DNA of 64,000 nt from Niebla homalea (lineage: Eukaryota > Ascomycota > Lecanoromycetes > Lecanorales > Ramalinaceae), in assembly GCA_019925105.1 (NCBI GenBank), contig JAHGAU010000001.1:558001-622000 (forward strand), given 5' to 3'. The notes below the pieces were generated by a model. It saw only the letters and a list, made by a program, of their open reading frames with translations, ran no database searches and was not told the origin of the DNA. The translations under genes were made by a program, and so were the position numbers. Of the stretch, positions 21,209-33,863 are shown one piece after another. Position 1 is the stretch's first letter, and every line of letters begins with the position of its first letter.

Positions 21209-23071
21209 TCACCTCCTCCCAGCCGCATCTACCCCCAAGTTCTCCCTCCTCACCCCCTCCAAGCTCGCTCTCACTCCTGTAATACTCCGACTACTGCTAC
21301 TGCTTCCCCGCCTCCTCTTCTGCCTCGCCTCCTCCAGATCCCCTGGGTGCAAGCCTGTCGCTTTGGCGAACAGATTCAGCACGTCAGTCAGGCTCACCAC
21401 TCCTGTCAGTCTGCCTGACATGTTCTGCCCGGGAAGCACCGACGCTGAGACTGAGGGCGTAGAGGACGTGTGCTGGAATGGCGGATTGGCTTGCGGGAAG
21501 GAGGTCGTTAGGTGTGGAGGGTGAGCAGCGGCTGGGGGGTGAGCTATGGTTATGGGAGTCGAATGGGGTTGACTGGTTGGAGGGAGGGTTGCCGGGGCGG
21601 AGATGGTGGTGGAGAGCGGAGCGCCGGACGAAGAGGAGGTGGCGGGCTCCTTGGAATTAATCGAGGAGGTAGAGGGAGTGCGACTATGGTGATGGTGGGT
21701 GGTTTGGTGTGGAAGAGGGGTGGAAGGGGCGGAGGTGTTTGGGGTAGACGATTCGACGACCCACATTCTGATGATGAAGCAAATTTCAGTGATTCCGTAT
21801 GCTTAAAAGTTGAAAGGCGGGGCCGTGGGGCAGGAGCTCGCAAAGACAGAGCTACAGGAGCCTATTGTAAACTCACCTATGTGATTTGGTTGCCACCAGC
21901 TTAGCAACAGTGTGCGCCAATGTTGAGTAAGGATTTATGTAGAAGACCGGATATGAATCCTTCCCATCATTCATGCCACGGGTGGAGAGAATTACTGAGA
22001 TGAAGTGAATGCATGTATTTTCGAGAAGCGGAGCGGCCGAGGATGTTGTCAGCAACTAGAAATTAGCATCAGTATCATCGCAACGTATCCACAAATCTCT
22101 AGACATACCTTGACATCAACATTAGAGATATTTCCGACGACATTGAACTGGTTATCCACCACTGCGAGTGACGAAACACCCTCATTATTCATCAGGGTCA
22201 GTGCTTCATTCAGAGGCCGGTCGCCGTTTACAGAGACGATGTTTTGGCTGCCAATGGCCAAATCCCGTATCTCCCCTCCATACAGCTGATCAATAACCGG
22301 GAAGCTGCGGCCGTTCTCCCACAGGAATTTCACCAGACGGAGCTGGCTCAAAACACCAACGACCTCGTTCGAGCCTTCTTTCACCACGATAATCCGATGG
22401 ACGCCTCCGCCGAAGAGCTCGACAGCAGCTGTGAGGTCTGCAGAATGAGGTAAGGTGATGAACGGCTCTTTGGTGCCCAGGGACTTTGCATCGTCAAGCG
22501 GGATCTTTTGTCCGCTTTGGGCCTTTTTGGCCAGAGACTGGAAGATATGGAGATGCTCGTCGGTTGATGGGTGAAGCTGTCCCGTTGCGAAGAGGAGATA
22601 TTGAGTGAGATCCCGATAATCAAAGGTTGCAACGGCCGACTTCTCAGCCTTGGAGGAGCGGACCAAGAGGACCGACATGTTCGATTGTGTGAGCATGTTT
22701 GTAGCCTCCTCAATTCCCGTCTCCCACTCCACGAATTGCAGATCCTCCAGATCCACCAGCTCGCCCACGGCGATATGCTGCCAATCCCTCCCTGCGAACC
22801 TTGGATCGGCCTGCCCAGCAGTGGGCGGATTGTTCAGCAACTCTTGCACCTGAATCTGAGAGAGCGACATATGCCGTTGCCGATTGGGCGAGGATGGAAC
22901 TCGACGCAGCTGATCGGTGAAGCTCGAGCGGTGAGCATGACCACCTGGTGGAAGAGGCGAGAGCTGCATATTTCGAGAAGGCGTCCGGCTGCTACTATGT
23001 GAGCGCTGGGCACCCGAGGGTGGGCTAGAGGTGGAGCTGATGGGTGATGAGAGCAGAGGAGGATCTGCCAT
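21209..23071 (-). CDS. sds23: SDS23/Moc1-family CBS-domain protein
   Basis: Sds23-type proteins are AMPK-gamma-like CBS proteins. In fission yeast they bind and restrain type 2A-related phosphatases and link nutrient state to mitotic entry. Three exons (22109-23071, 21877-22055, 21209-21767) give 566 residues. A Ser/Pro-rich N-terminus (about 1-85) is followed by four CBS repeats. Recognisable blocks are [58 protein letters not shown] and [13 protein letters not shown]. The last repeat is split by a Ser/Thr/Pro insertion of about 120 residues before [19 protein letters not shown] longer frame continues upstream of 23071, but family members begin near this Met. Confidence 0.9.
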
Positions 23072-23757
23072 AGTGTTGTCGTTGAGGGGTTGTTGTGCAA
23101 GTGGGTGGGTGATTTTCGAATCAAAGTTCGGGTCAGATGACGTTGGTTCCACGAGGTTACGGTATTCCTTTGGCACAAAATAACGGGAAGATTCGAGGAT
23201 AAGAGTAAAGAATGTGGGACAAGGTCGAGGGACAAAGCGCGCATAGATTCTGGGATGCCTGGAATAATCGCGAGGGACGATGCGGGTGTTTTCGTCGAAC
23301 AAGACGCCGTTTTCTTTCTGACTTCTGATAGGTCGGTTCGGTTGGTCCCATGCGTTTGGTAACGGCCTTGCGTAGGGCTGAAGCTTCTCGTTTATTGTCG
23401 CTTGCATAATCGAGAGCGTTGCATTATCAGATCTCATGCATGAAATTAACAATCATTCCCAGGAAGGACAATCTGACAGTCCAGTCTTCGCAGATGGAAA
23501 ATGCCCATGGTTGGGAATTTTGAGAACTTTGTGAATATGCCACAGGCTCTCTTGAAAAGCCATCATGTCAATTAAGCTAGTCTGTCCCTCAATCAGTATC
23601 AATATTGGTGGTATTATTCTTCCCTGACGCCCTGACCCCTTGCCGCAAAGTCCGGAACGCACATGCAGCCTGGCCACGCAATTACCCGCGAGAAATACAC
23701 CTATTAGCGCAGAAACAATCTCGCAGCGGCTCCTGTTGGAATGATGTAATGTCGCTA
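23072..23757. other. SDS23 promoter region
   Basis: The open frame of SDS23 runs upstream to 23452, but that part has no family similarity. The rest is the 3' flank of the Ras-like gene. Nothing else recognised. Confidence 0.4.
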
Positions 23758-24783
23758 TCACCAGCATTTGAACCTCGCCCAGAACCCTCCACGCTTGGTC
23801 TTCTTCGTGCCAGGTCGATCCGCAAAATCTGTGGTATCCCCTTCTTTGTCGTAAAGGTGGGGGCTGCCGGGACTTGCCTGGATTCGAGCAGTAGAAGCGT
23901 TTTGAGCGTTAAAGAGGCCGGTCGACTTATTCCCTTTTGACGCCTGGCGTGAGCCTTGTTGTTGTTGGGCTACTTGAGCTTGGCGGTTGGCGAGAACACG
24001 GCGGACGATTACTGTTCAAGGGCTGATTAGCACTGGCTTCTAGAAAGAGGTCTGAAGTAGCACGTACAAGCAAACGTCTCCTCAATATTGACCATCTCCC
24101 TCGCGCTCGTCTCCATGAACCCACATCCCCTGCTTTTCGCCCAATCCAGCCCCATCTTGGACGTGATCACCCTCGAATCTTTCAGATCGCATTTATTGCC
24201 CGCCACGATCTTTACAGGCATGACGGCGCCCGAGTCTTGACGATGGTCACATTCCATATCGATCATCTGCATAAAATAATCGAGTGCTTCCAATGACGGT
24301 TCTTGGGTGATGTCGTAGACGAGTAAGAAGGCATCGGAGCGGAGGTTGGAAGCCGCCCAGAGGCCGCGGTATTCTTCTTGGCCGGCGGTGTCCGTGAGGG
24401 AGAGGAAGTAGGATCGGCCGTCGATTGTTCGAGTGACGGAGTAGGAGTCCTCTGTGTAAAACGAAGCGGATCGTGTCAGAGCTGCAACTTCAATTGTTGG
24501 AGAGGGGATGGGTTCATGGTGGGAATATACCGATTGTGGGATCATACCTGCAAGACGATATGTTAGTGTTTCGTCAGGCAAGGGGGGCTTATGAGTGATG
24601 GACCCACTCTTCTGTCCACTGACTACGCACCAGCCGGAGTGTGATAGATGATTTGCCTGATCAGGGGAGCAGCTGTTAGGAGCGTCTGCCCGCTCGTCTA
24701 AGTAGAAATGCTTTTTCACTGAGATGCTTACCACAGCCTCCGTCTCCGCAAACCGTTATCGAAATTCTATTGTCGTCGTCCAT
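23758..24783 (-). CDS. Ras-family small GTPase without CaaX box
   Basis: Five exons (24732-24783, 24608-24656, 24531-24547, 24068-24451, 23758-24011) give 251 residues. One exon is only 17 nt. G-domain motifs are complete: P-loop G13-x4-G-K-S20, switch I YDPTIEDSY, DTAGQEEYRGLW, NKCD and ETSARE. The effector region is Ras/Rap-like, not Rho- or Rab-like. After the G domain comes a Gln/Ser-rich linker and a basic tail KKTKRGG, ending in F-K-C-W. The last Cys is one residue from the end, so there is no CaaX prenylation box. It belongs to a filamentous-fungal Ras-like group that I know by sequence but not by function. The switch II Gln is intact, so GTPase activity is expected. Confidence 0.85.
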
Positions 24784-26388
24784 GATTATGAAACGTGCCT
24801 CTGACAAAGCTCGAGATCAAGATGTGCACTTCTTTTAGGAGCAAGCAGCTCAAGCAGTCACAGCGCACTTCAGAACATCGAAGATAGGTTGAATGCAGGT
24901 AATAAGGGGGAACACACACGTCTTCGCAACTATGATTAACACAACCCAACTACCGAAGCGGGCGGACTCAGGTTGTATTCACTCCCTCTCAAAACACAAA
25001 TCGACCTGTCGTCCCAATTTGCACAATTTCCGGGTATCCTTCTAGAAGGCCTTTTGGAAGTAATCGAAGGAAGCTTGTTTTTACCGAGCCATTCCCACGT
25101 ACGGAAATTTCTTTCCCTCCCCCTCCCCCCCCCGGTTCAACCACCCCAGTCTTCAATATTGTTATTTCGTCGAGATCAAAGCGTGTAACCGAGATCCAAA
25201 AAGCTGGCAAGATAGGGGGAGTTTTGGATTGATTGCATAATGAAATGGACGGATTGCGATCATGATGCACTAAGGTAAGTATAAATCTTTGGGCCTGAGG
25301 CTTCCAGGTAGTTCTACCCCTGTTCCCGCCATGTGGCCGCTCAGGCCAGTCTAAGCCTCTAAGGAAGGATCAAGGGAAAGAAAGTATGGCGTGCCTAAAC
25401 TTAAATAATGCCCGAAATCCTTCATGTAAATCAGTAATTCCCCACCGCTGATCTCTGGATGGTGAAACAAATGACTTGTATGGCGGGAGCAGCACATGCT
25501 CTTTGCACCCGCCATCCCAATCTCATGATCATCTGCAAAGCAGTAGTATCGCGTGATCATCAATTGCGAGTTTGCGACACCATTCCCCCTAACGATCACA
25601 TTCTTGATCATGGCATCTTCGAAAATCATGCATTTCGAATTACCATGCTAACACTTCCTTAGATCTCATCTCTGCTACCGCCGCTGCTGGCTCCGGCAAT
25701 GACAGGAAATGCACCAGCTGGAATAGGCATTGATGTGCCCTCTTTAGGCCCTCTCTTGATGTTTCGGGGTGTTTTGGCTTTTGCATGGCGTCCTGGGATC
25801 ATTGGGTCATCTGGGTGGGGAAAAGGGGGGCGGCGCTACGGGCTGCTTGATCTTGGTTCCTGGTATGGACGGTTGGTAGGTTCTACTAATCTTACTTGGC
25901 GAACGGGATGCCCACGTGGTTCGACGTGATGATAAGAAAGAAATAGTGAGTTCGCCAGTCTTTGTCTATGGGGCGGATGGGGTTTCTTTTCTGACTAGTC
26001 ATGTAAAAGTACTTTGTGTTGGTGGCCAGAAGTTCTACGAGCAACAATAAGCAAGACGGCAGCGGCGTAGGTATCTTTTGTGAAAGTGGGATATGCTTCA
26101 CTCCCAAATGGAATTCATTATATGGTATCTTGTAGAACAATGCCGCCAAGAGGTACAAATACTGGCTACACAATGAGGAGGGGGAAAATGAAAGCTATCC
26201 TGTGCAAACCAAAAGTTGAAAACGTCAAGGGCAAGAGGCCAGCCTTTGACTTACCCACGGTAGGCAGTATGCGAGAACGCCTTCCTCTGTCATCCTCGTA
26301 AGCAAAAAATTCGGGTATCGACGGATCCAGCAATTGATGAAAATGATCTGATCTCTCCTACAGCGTCCACTTGACGCCCGCTTCCTCA
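24784..26388. other. 1.6-kb intergenic region, nothing recognised
   Basis: This is the promoter side of the Ras-like gene and the 3' side of wc-1. Short frames only, with a pyrimidine-rich patch near 25,110-25,130. Confidence 0.4.
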
Positions 26389-29300
26389 TTACATCTCAAC
26401 CCCTTCTTCGATCTTGGGCGGGATCCCACCCGCAAACCCTTGCTCCGCGGGCGCCTCCATCCGGTTCATTTTGGCCGAGTGTGAGTCTGCATTGATTGTT
26501 TGCGGACTCTTTCTTTCAGACAATTGCTGTAGCGTGGGTGATCGATTGCTCGTGTTTTTTTGCTGTTGCGTATTATTCGGACTTTCCTGTTGGGTGTTGA
26601 GATGGTGACTTGGCGAACCTGACTTGCCGGAATGTTGTGATGATGTCCGAGGCGTGATTCTGCCATTCTACATTACAAGTCAGCATTGCCAGGCGCATCA
26701 AACAAACATTGCTCTTCATTGGACTGGCAGGACTAACCTCTTTAGCCCATCTCAATCCACAGCTGTTACACAAATCGCGATTCCCGCTAGGCCCTCGTCT
26801 CCATTCAGGTGTGACATGCGTGTGGCAATTCGCACAGTCTCTTTGCATGTTGCCCGCGCCGTTCCTCCTTTTCCGCTTCTTCTTGCTCTGAAGAAGGCTC
26901 TGTAGCTCTTCTGCAAGTAATCGGTTCCGCTTTTCCATCTGCCGTAGTTCAAATTGCCAAGAGGTACTGCGAGTCGTCTTGAGCTCGTCGAAGATGTTAT
27001 CGTCAGACGCCAGTGCTTCATGCTGAGTCCCTATGGCGAGTCCCGTACCCCCTGCTTGGGTCGTTATCCCAGCAGGCTTGTTGCCGGACGACGCACTCTG
27101 GCCCCCTGAAAGAGACGTATTGGAGGACGCTGGTGATGTTGTCTGCTCAAGTTTGGTAGGCAAAGCCGCAGACGATTTGTTACGTGACGGTTTCAGCAGG
27201 CGGGTCTGTGTGACGAGGAAAGTTGGTTTCTGGCCCTCGACTGCATCTCCCGGATAGATCGTCGTCCTTGCTTGCAACGTTTGACCACGCTTATTCTGTA
27301 CATCATGCTTGAAAGTCGCCCTGACCCCGGTGCGAGCGACTTCAAGTCGCTTGCCAAACTCGAGTTTGGAGTCCGGCCGCATCAATCCTTGCGCACTCGT
27401 TCCGATCAGGTCTTCTGGCTGTCGATCTAAAAGACTGCGTACATTCGAGGATACGAAGAGAAACATTCCGGAAGTAGACATCTTGGTCCATAGCTCGCTT
27501 TCACCAAAGCCACCGTCCGTGAGAACATCCGCTCGTGCCAGCGCGTAGACCGGGCGTTCCCGACCAACCATAATGATACACTTGCGACCTTTACCCTGCT
27601 CCAGATGTAGCGAACCATGACTTTCAAACCAGGTGTACCCGTTATGCTTTCTTCTGATTCTAAAGACAACGTTGACCGAGGCCCCTGTAGAAGTGTCCTT
27701 GAGCTCTCGAGTGACGGGCACAATATCACTGGGATGGCAAACAGATGATAGGGCGGTCCCGACAAGCTCGCTGGGGTCATATTCAAGTACTTTGCGACTT
27801 GAAGGTGACAGGTAGAGGAAGAGGCCTTTTAGGGAAAGGACGTGCACGACATCATCAGTGTTTTCCAGTAAGACCTTGTCCCATATCCTCTTGGACAGCT
27901 CCGACTCGCCGGAACCAATGGTGCTGAGCACAGTTGAGACGTCATCGCGGTGGATTGTTTGACCTAACTCGGAATTGCTGTTATTTTGGTTTTCTGGAAC
28001 GACATATCTGGGTAGAAGTCCCCGCTGATAATTGATGGTGTATGAGCCATCTAACCTGGCGTCAGCAAGCACTTTTGATGCCAAGGAAAAAGGGAGCATG
28101 AGGCAGCCACCTACCAGGGTTTTTGTTGGTAATGGAAGTCGGCTGCTCAACAAGATCGACTTGGAAACCAACGTAGTATCGGATTTCATCGGTATCCCAA
28201 GAAATCGGTATCATAGTAAGTAAATTCATAAATGGCTGGCCCCCTTTTCTGTAATTTATAAGGCTGATTTGCGTCTCTTGACGCTGCGAGATCATGTTCT
28301 TGATTCGTAGCACGGACTGGTCATCGACGTACTTTCTCTTCACTCCGGCTTGGATTTTGCCGTCGGGAGCCTGAAGAAATCGACAATTCCGGCCAAGGAT
28401 CTCGTGCCTGGTATATGCGGTGAGCCGTTCGAAGATGTCGGAGCAATAGACTATGGGTAGATCATGCTGCGTCACGTCGCAGACCACGAAGGCACATGAC
28501 AGGTCTACAGCGCCTATATTAATCTGAGGTTTATCTCGCGTTGCAACTCGCATCAGAACCCCCAACATATCGAAGCCTGTTGAAGAATAGGCGTTCCGGT
28601 ACTGCGGAACGACCTGTTGGCTTGCATTGTTCTTCCCTTGGAATGGGGTACCATTTGCGTCGGTAGACACGTCCAAGTTGACACTGGCTTGAAGCTTACC
28701 AGCAGGATTGTAGGTGGGCAGGCCATGTGCATTGGGAACGATCATCGTGTTGCTCTGGTTCATTGGCATGCCGGGGTTTGGGTTGGGCATTGGGATGGTG
28801 GTCTGCTGCTGCGTCTGCATGTTGACCATAGGATCTGAAGGCTGCATCCCCTGCGTCTTGTCCATCATGTTCTGGGGGCCCATATTCATTGAGGCGCCGC
28901 CTCCACCAGGGTCATGCATCCGGGTTGAAAGTGGTGTCGCCATGTTCTGCTGAACTTGATTGTTCCCCATTGGTGATGTATAACTATTTTGCATGAAGGG
29001 ATCTCTGGGAGTCATGTTCCCATTGGTATTACCATCAAAAGCGTTGGGCGGGTTGAAATCCATGGACATCAGAACGTTATTCGTCATGAAGTCAGGAGAC
29101 ATGTCAAATCCGGACATTGGGTCTGCGGAGGTGATGGATTGACCATAGGGCGATGAAGCACTGAGGGAGTTGTAGGACGGCATACTGGAGTATTCGGTAT
29201 TGAGATTCAGACTGTCACTTGACATCTGTCGTCGTAATCTCTGACTGTTTAACCGCCTCTGCGCGATGTTTCCCGGTCGTTGCATGCCTGTATTGGAGGG

Positions 29301-29624
29301 AAGGGTGTTGGGGTCAAAGTGAAAGCTTTCTAGGTCGCTTTGATTGCCTGGTCCAAATTCCATCATGGAAGGCCTTCGAGGATCGTCGCTGTGAATGGAC
29401 CTATTTGAACCGTAGGATGGCGAGGTATGAAAACTCCTCCTTCTTTGCGAATCCTTCTCATTCTGCATCATCTCATCCAACGAAGGACCTCCTACCATGT
29501 TCGAACTGTCCATGCCATTCGATCCCATCATTCCCATCATCGCATCATTATGATTATTCATGTCAGCGATGCGCTGTAGCTCGTCGGCCGAATACTGCCG
29601 CGGATGTTGATAGAAGCTGTTCAT
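26389..29624 (-). CDS. wc-1: White collar-1 blue-light photoreceptor and GATA transcription factor
   Basis: WC-1 binds flavin in its LOV domain. With WC-2 it forms the light-responsive and clock complex that activates promoters in the nucleus. Three exons (28115-29624, 26738-28050, 26389-26667) give 1033 residues. The N-terminus is Met/Asn/Gln-rich but lacks a long poly-Gln run. The LOV domain (about 365-498) contains GRNCRFLQ with the photoactive Cys near 411. Two more PAS domains lie at about 565-675 and 690-800. The GATA finger (about 909-936) is C-x2-C-x18-C-x2-C, the white-collar type, preceded by basic KKKRKRRN. The Met at 29645 is in frame and possible as a start, but MNSFYQHP is the more natural one. 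Confidence 0.94.
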
Positions 29625-31027
29625 CTTCAAGACCTTTCGGCGCAATCAATTCTCCAGCCGCTGCCTTTGCGATAGCTGCACCAGGATGAGGGAGGGAATG
29701 AAGGCCGTCTACAGGTGCATCTCAGGCGCTCGTCGGTGTCGCCATGAGGGAATCCATGGAGATGAGTCAATTGATTAGGCGGCTTTTGCTGGGAGGCAAG
29801 GAGGTATCCTTCGAGGCTGATGCGGAGTGTTGTGTGATGAAGGATCCTCAGACGGACTCAGTAGGTTCGTCTGCGGTCTGTTGCAGTCACGCAAGCGCGC
29901 GGTCTTCGTAAGAGGACTGGGGATGTCGGAAGGGAGCCAGTGGATCGCTTAGTCAAGTATAGCTGCTGAGGTCAAAAGGGCAACGTTTCGAGGCTGGGGT
30001 TATTGGATTATTGGATTATCCGACAATGCGTCGTTGGTAGCTGCAATGATTCGGTCCTATTTGTCTCGCGCGGAAGACAAAAAACCCCGCGGGGAATAGA
30101 TATGGCCACAAACAGAAGGTGCGCGTGGGACTGGGATTGTTCGGGCGTTGATGGTATTGTAGTGATTGGGCATTTGAACGGGTTGCTTAGATGGTCAGAT
30201 TTGGAGCCAGAATGATGGCGTTTCGCTTTGACATGGGGCGTTGATTCTGAATGTGCATGGGCACTTGCCTGGCTATTGGCATAGCGGCGTATGTCAATTA
30301 TCAGATACTCATCTACAGCACTAACAGTACTCCGTAGATGATGGGAAGTGTGCTTAGGCGCAGAATGGCGTGCTAGCAGCACCAGAAGAAGAAGGTGAAG
30401 AAGCCTTTTTACGCGAACAAGGCCGTAAATGGTCTGAGTAGGTGTCCATGGCTGTGACATGGAAGTACGTAAGGTACTAATCAAGCTACCTTATTAGTCC
30501 TTACCTAGGACTTTAGGTTCAGCGTAAAATCGGGTTTCCAGGCTTCCAGCAGCAGCAATGGGCCCCCCCACAGTTGCCCACTAATTAGGTACAAGCGCCT
30601 AGGCCATCAAGTAGCCAATTTAGCCACTGTATCGCCTTTTTGCTGTCAAAGCTTGGCGTTGGTCTTTGCCCCATACATGATAGGTAGTAATCCATAATCC
30701 ACCGGATGATTGCATCATATTATCGATTAATGGCATTTTGGAAAATCCCATGTTCGATCTCAATGCGATCCTGCTTGCATTGCTTCGTGCCATATACTGC
30801 GCCGCATGTCAGAACGTCGCAACTGGTGCCACCAAGAATGCGTGAGGAAGCCCAACATATCTTGCCGTCTCCTATACCTGAGCGTTCTATGTTTCAGCTT
30901 CCTTCCTTGGGTAGCCCTCCCTCCCTTCCTTGAATGCTTGTTGTGACCCAAGGACTTTACGTCTCACCATCTGCGTATGCCATGACCCTCTCAAGTGGGC
31001 CGGAGTGCAAACCTCTCATGGAAGATA
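29625..31027. other. wc-1 upstream region, nothing else recognised
   Basis: 1.4 kb upstream of wc-1 and downstream of TIP20. A 158-codon minus-strand frame (30008-30484) shows no protein-like features. Light-response elements may be here, but I cannot pick one out reliably. Confidence 0.4.
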
Positions 31028-33570
31028 TCAATTGCCAAGATCAATCCTGCGTTCCAGTATATTCCTGGCATCGCTTTCGTTAAGCGCCGAGAGATCCAAC
31101 TCCTCCAGGACTTCACGTGCACTCTCGTTATTGCGGAATACCCGCTTCTCCACCTCCCACAGTCCAAGTCCAGTGGAATCTTCCTCGCCTTTCTCAGGTA
31201 AGTTGAGCAGCACTAATGCTTCTTTAAGTCTTCGCATGCCAAGCTCCCCTTGTCGGTACCCCACCCACCGACCAATAGTATCCCACATGGCTTCGATATC
31301 GCGAGTGAATTGTATTATCCCAGACAGGGAGAATGTATATCGCATCAACACGCTGTCCCACAAAAAGGTCTGCATTGCGAGAACGAGCTGGCGAACAATG
31401 CGTCGAAGAGGTGCCTGAGCCAGGACCCTTGTAAGGAAGGATAGATTTTCGCTCAGAAATTGCATCGTTGCGTCCAACTCTGCAGTCAAAGCAATCGACG
31501 GACCGACTCCGGGCGATGAGAGTGAGGACCAGGGATTAATCCGTCCATACGGACGCAGCGTCTCGCGCGCCGTGGTGATGAGTCGATCCTGTATAACATC
31601 TTCTGTCCGAAGCCGCAGCTTGCGGAAGGCCCCAGCGGTTTCATCAAATAAGGCACCTGTATCCTCCTCTGATCCGACAGCGCTGGAGGTGCGCTCGGCC
31701 ACGTGCTCGAGACTCATGGGACCCGCAAGGTTCCTATCGCCCGTGTTGCGACGCGCTCGATCTTGCAACTCGTCCCAAAGCTCGATGAAAAAGACGTCAT
31801 CGCTCCAATCTTCCATCTTCTTCTCGAGGTATTCGGCACTGCCATACACTCTACACAACCGCTCCAGACCCCCAGTGCCCTGCAGCTCTGCTTGTGTATC
31901 TTTCGAAGCACCTTGCAGATTGCGACCTATGGAGGACGTCAGCGTCAGGTAAGCCGACAACGAGTCACGCAATCGATTATGAAATTGGTCAAAGATGGCG
32001 ATTTGAATCTCAATGAGGAATTGAACTTTCTGTGAGAATGCCATCAACGGACGGTAGCGATCCGTAATGGTTTCCAACAGATCATTGACTCGGATAGCGG
32101 CGTACGTAGGCTTCGTAGCAGTATTCTCAACGCTATCGTAGTCAATCTCGAAGCTTTGGGGCGACTCCACGATCTTGTGGTATCTTGCGAGTGCAAAGTC
32201 TTTTTCTACTGAAAGCCATTGACCATACCAGGATTTCCGGACCAGGACTTCCCAGGTGAGTCCTTTCCAGCCGCGCATGGTATCACCACCATCATAGCCC
32301 CACTCGTCGCGCAAGGTGCTATCGAATAGCATTAATTCGTGCATCAGATGACTCAAGAGCTGTGGATTACTGGCTATTTGAGGAAGCAGCGCAAAAACCT
32401 TGCGGCGAACCATGGGAAGCAAAGCGGTAGTAAGAGCTGATGTAGAGTCAATGTATATTGTAGTGAGGGCAAGGTTACTTCTGCGGAAAGCCTTCTGAAG
32501 TATTGGCTGTAAATAGGTCGAGAAGAAGCCATCATATGTGTTCAGAAGGTCAACCATATGGGACAGGAAATATTCAGGCTGTTTTGTTGAGCTTCTGGAC
32601 GCGAGAGCGAATCAGGGGTAGCTTACCTTGTCAGGCTTGTTTGTTGGACGATCGCCTTCAAAGTGATACTTGAAACGTAACTCGAGCGGCTCAACCATTA
32701 CCGCCAAAGGCAGAAGGACCAGAGGTTCTTGGTCTGAGTCACTCTCGATATCATCTCGAGCCTTCAACTCCGGGTCTTGAAGCTCAAGCAGCTTCTTCAC
32801 TCCAGAGGTCCACTCGGCCTCCAGGCTTCCACCCAGCGAGAAGTCTTTGCCGGGCCACTTCATTCTTGCCAAAGTACCTGCAAAATCTTGAGCAAAAGCA
32901 ATTGTCATCTGCTGCCAGAGTTGCCGGCAGGTACGATCAAAGTGGTCCACCATGTGAGGAGCAGCATCTTCAGCGGCAGGCTGGGCCTTTTTCAAAGCGT
33001 TAGCAATTCCCTGAAGCCGAAGGTACGGTTGAAGAGCATCCTGAGGGGACTTGGAGAAGTTTGCACGTGCAAGTGAGCTGTGGGGGGCAACGATCAGCAA
33101 TGGGTAGTGTAAATGGCTTTAGCGCTCCTACCTCAACCGTTCAACTTCACCAAGTAGCTGGATGTAAGCCTCTGCAACGTCCAGCCTTTGGAGGCTTTCC
33201 ATTGTGGGCTTGAAAGCTTCGAGGGCGTCATCGCTCGTCTCGGACTGGGTGAGAATTGCCAGACGGCGATTCACGTCGGGCTGTTGCTTCTGGAATGTGC
33301 TGATTCGTTCTTCAAGGGATTTGGTATGACGTTCGAACTCGCCGTAGGCGCTCCGATGAATAGCTTTGGCAGCTGTCAGCTACTTTGAAGTGAGCTAAGA
33401 ACCTGTACAGAGACAGAGCGACTCACCTGCTGCTCAAGCAAAATGTGTTGCTTCTTGGTATCTTCGAGAAGATGGTCGATAGTCGCAAGGTCTGCACTGG
33501 TTTGGAGCTTGTCGTTCAGGAAGTCTTCTACTCGAGCCCCTCGCTCCGCCTTGACACCGTACAAGTCCAT
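31028..33570 (-). CDS. tip20: TIP20/RINT-1 family ER tethering protein
   Basis: Tip20 is a subunit of the Dsl1 complex, which tethers COPI vesicles from the Golgi to the ER through the ER SNAREs; RINT-1 is the animal homologue. Four exons (33427-33570, 33132-33379, 32627-33077, 31028-32578) give 797 residues with matching phases. An N-terminal coiled coil begins RVEDFLNDKLQTSADL, with a second stretch containing FQKQQPDVNRRLAILTQSETS. The C-terminal 500 residues form the helical Tip20/RINT-1 domain, with YDGFFSTYLQPILQKAF and WLSVEKDFALARY. The acceptor of the first intron was chosen because nearer AGs lead to a stop. It is head-to-head with DNA ligase. Confidence 0.85.
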
Positions 33571-33863
33571 TGCAGCTGCGGGAGCCTATAGATTATTACT
33601 CATGAGGATAATTGACCTTCATAGTCATCCCCTGCAACGCACCACATACAGTAATGCTAAAGCGATCATACGCAATGCACTGCAAAGCTAGCTACAAACA
33701 AAGCTCAATTAGAACTAGAAGTTGGTGAGTGCCGGGTAGCGGTGGTGAAAAGGTCCGATGACGTCCATGTTCAACAAAGTACCCTCGTACCCTTTCTCCC
33801 TTTTCCTTCGCGCCATGCCCATGTCGCCATCAGGGGCTGTGCGCTACCAATGCAAATTATTCG
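33571..33863. promoter_or_regulatory. Bidirectional TIP20-DNA ligase promoter with E2F/MBF-like and CRE-like sites
   Basis: The two start codons are only 293 bp apart. TTCGCGCC at 33807-33814, 50 bp before the ligase ATG, fits the E2F/MBF family site expected for an S-phase gene. TGACGTC at 33759-33765 fits a CRE/bZIP site. Both are single matches without conservation evidence. Confidence 0.4.

Noticed and set aside
30008..30484. 158-codon minus-strand frame between TIP20 and wc-1
   Set aside because: No domain, poor amino-acid composition and no supporting exons; probably chance.
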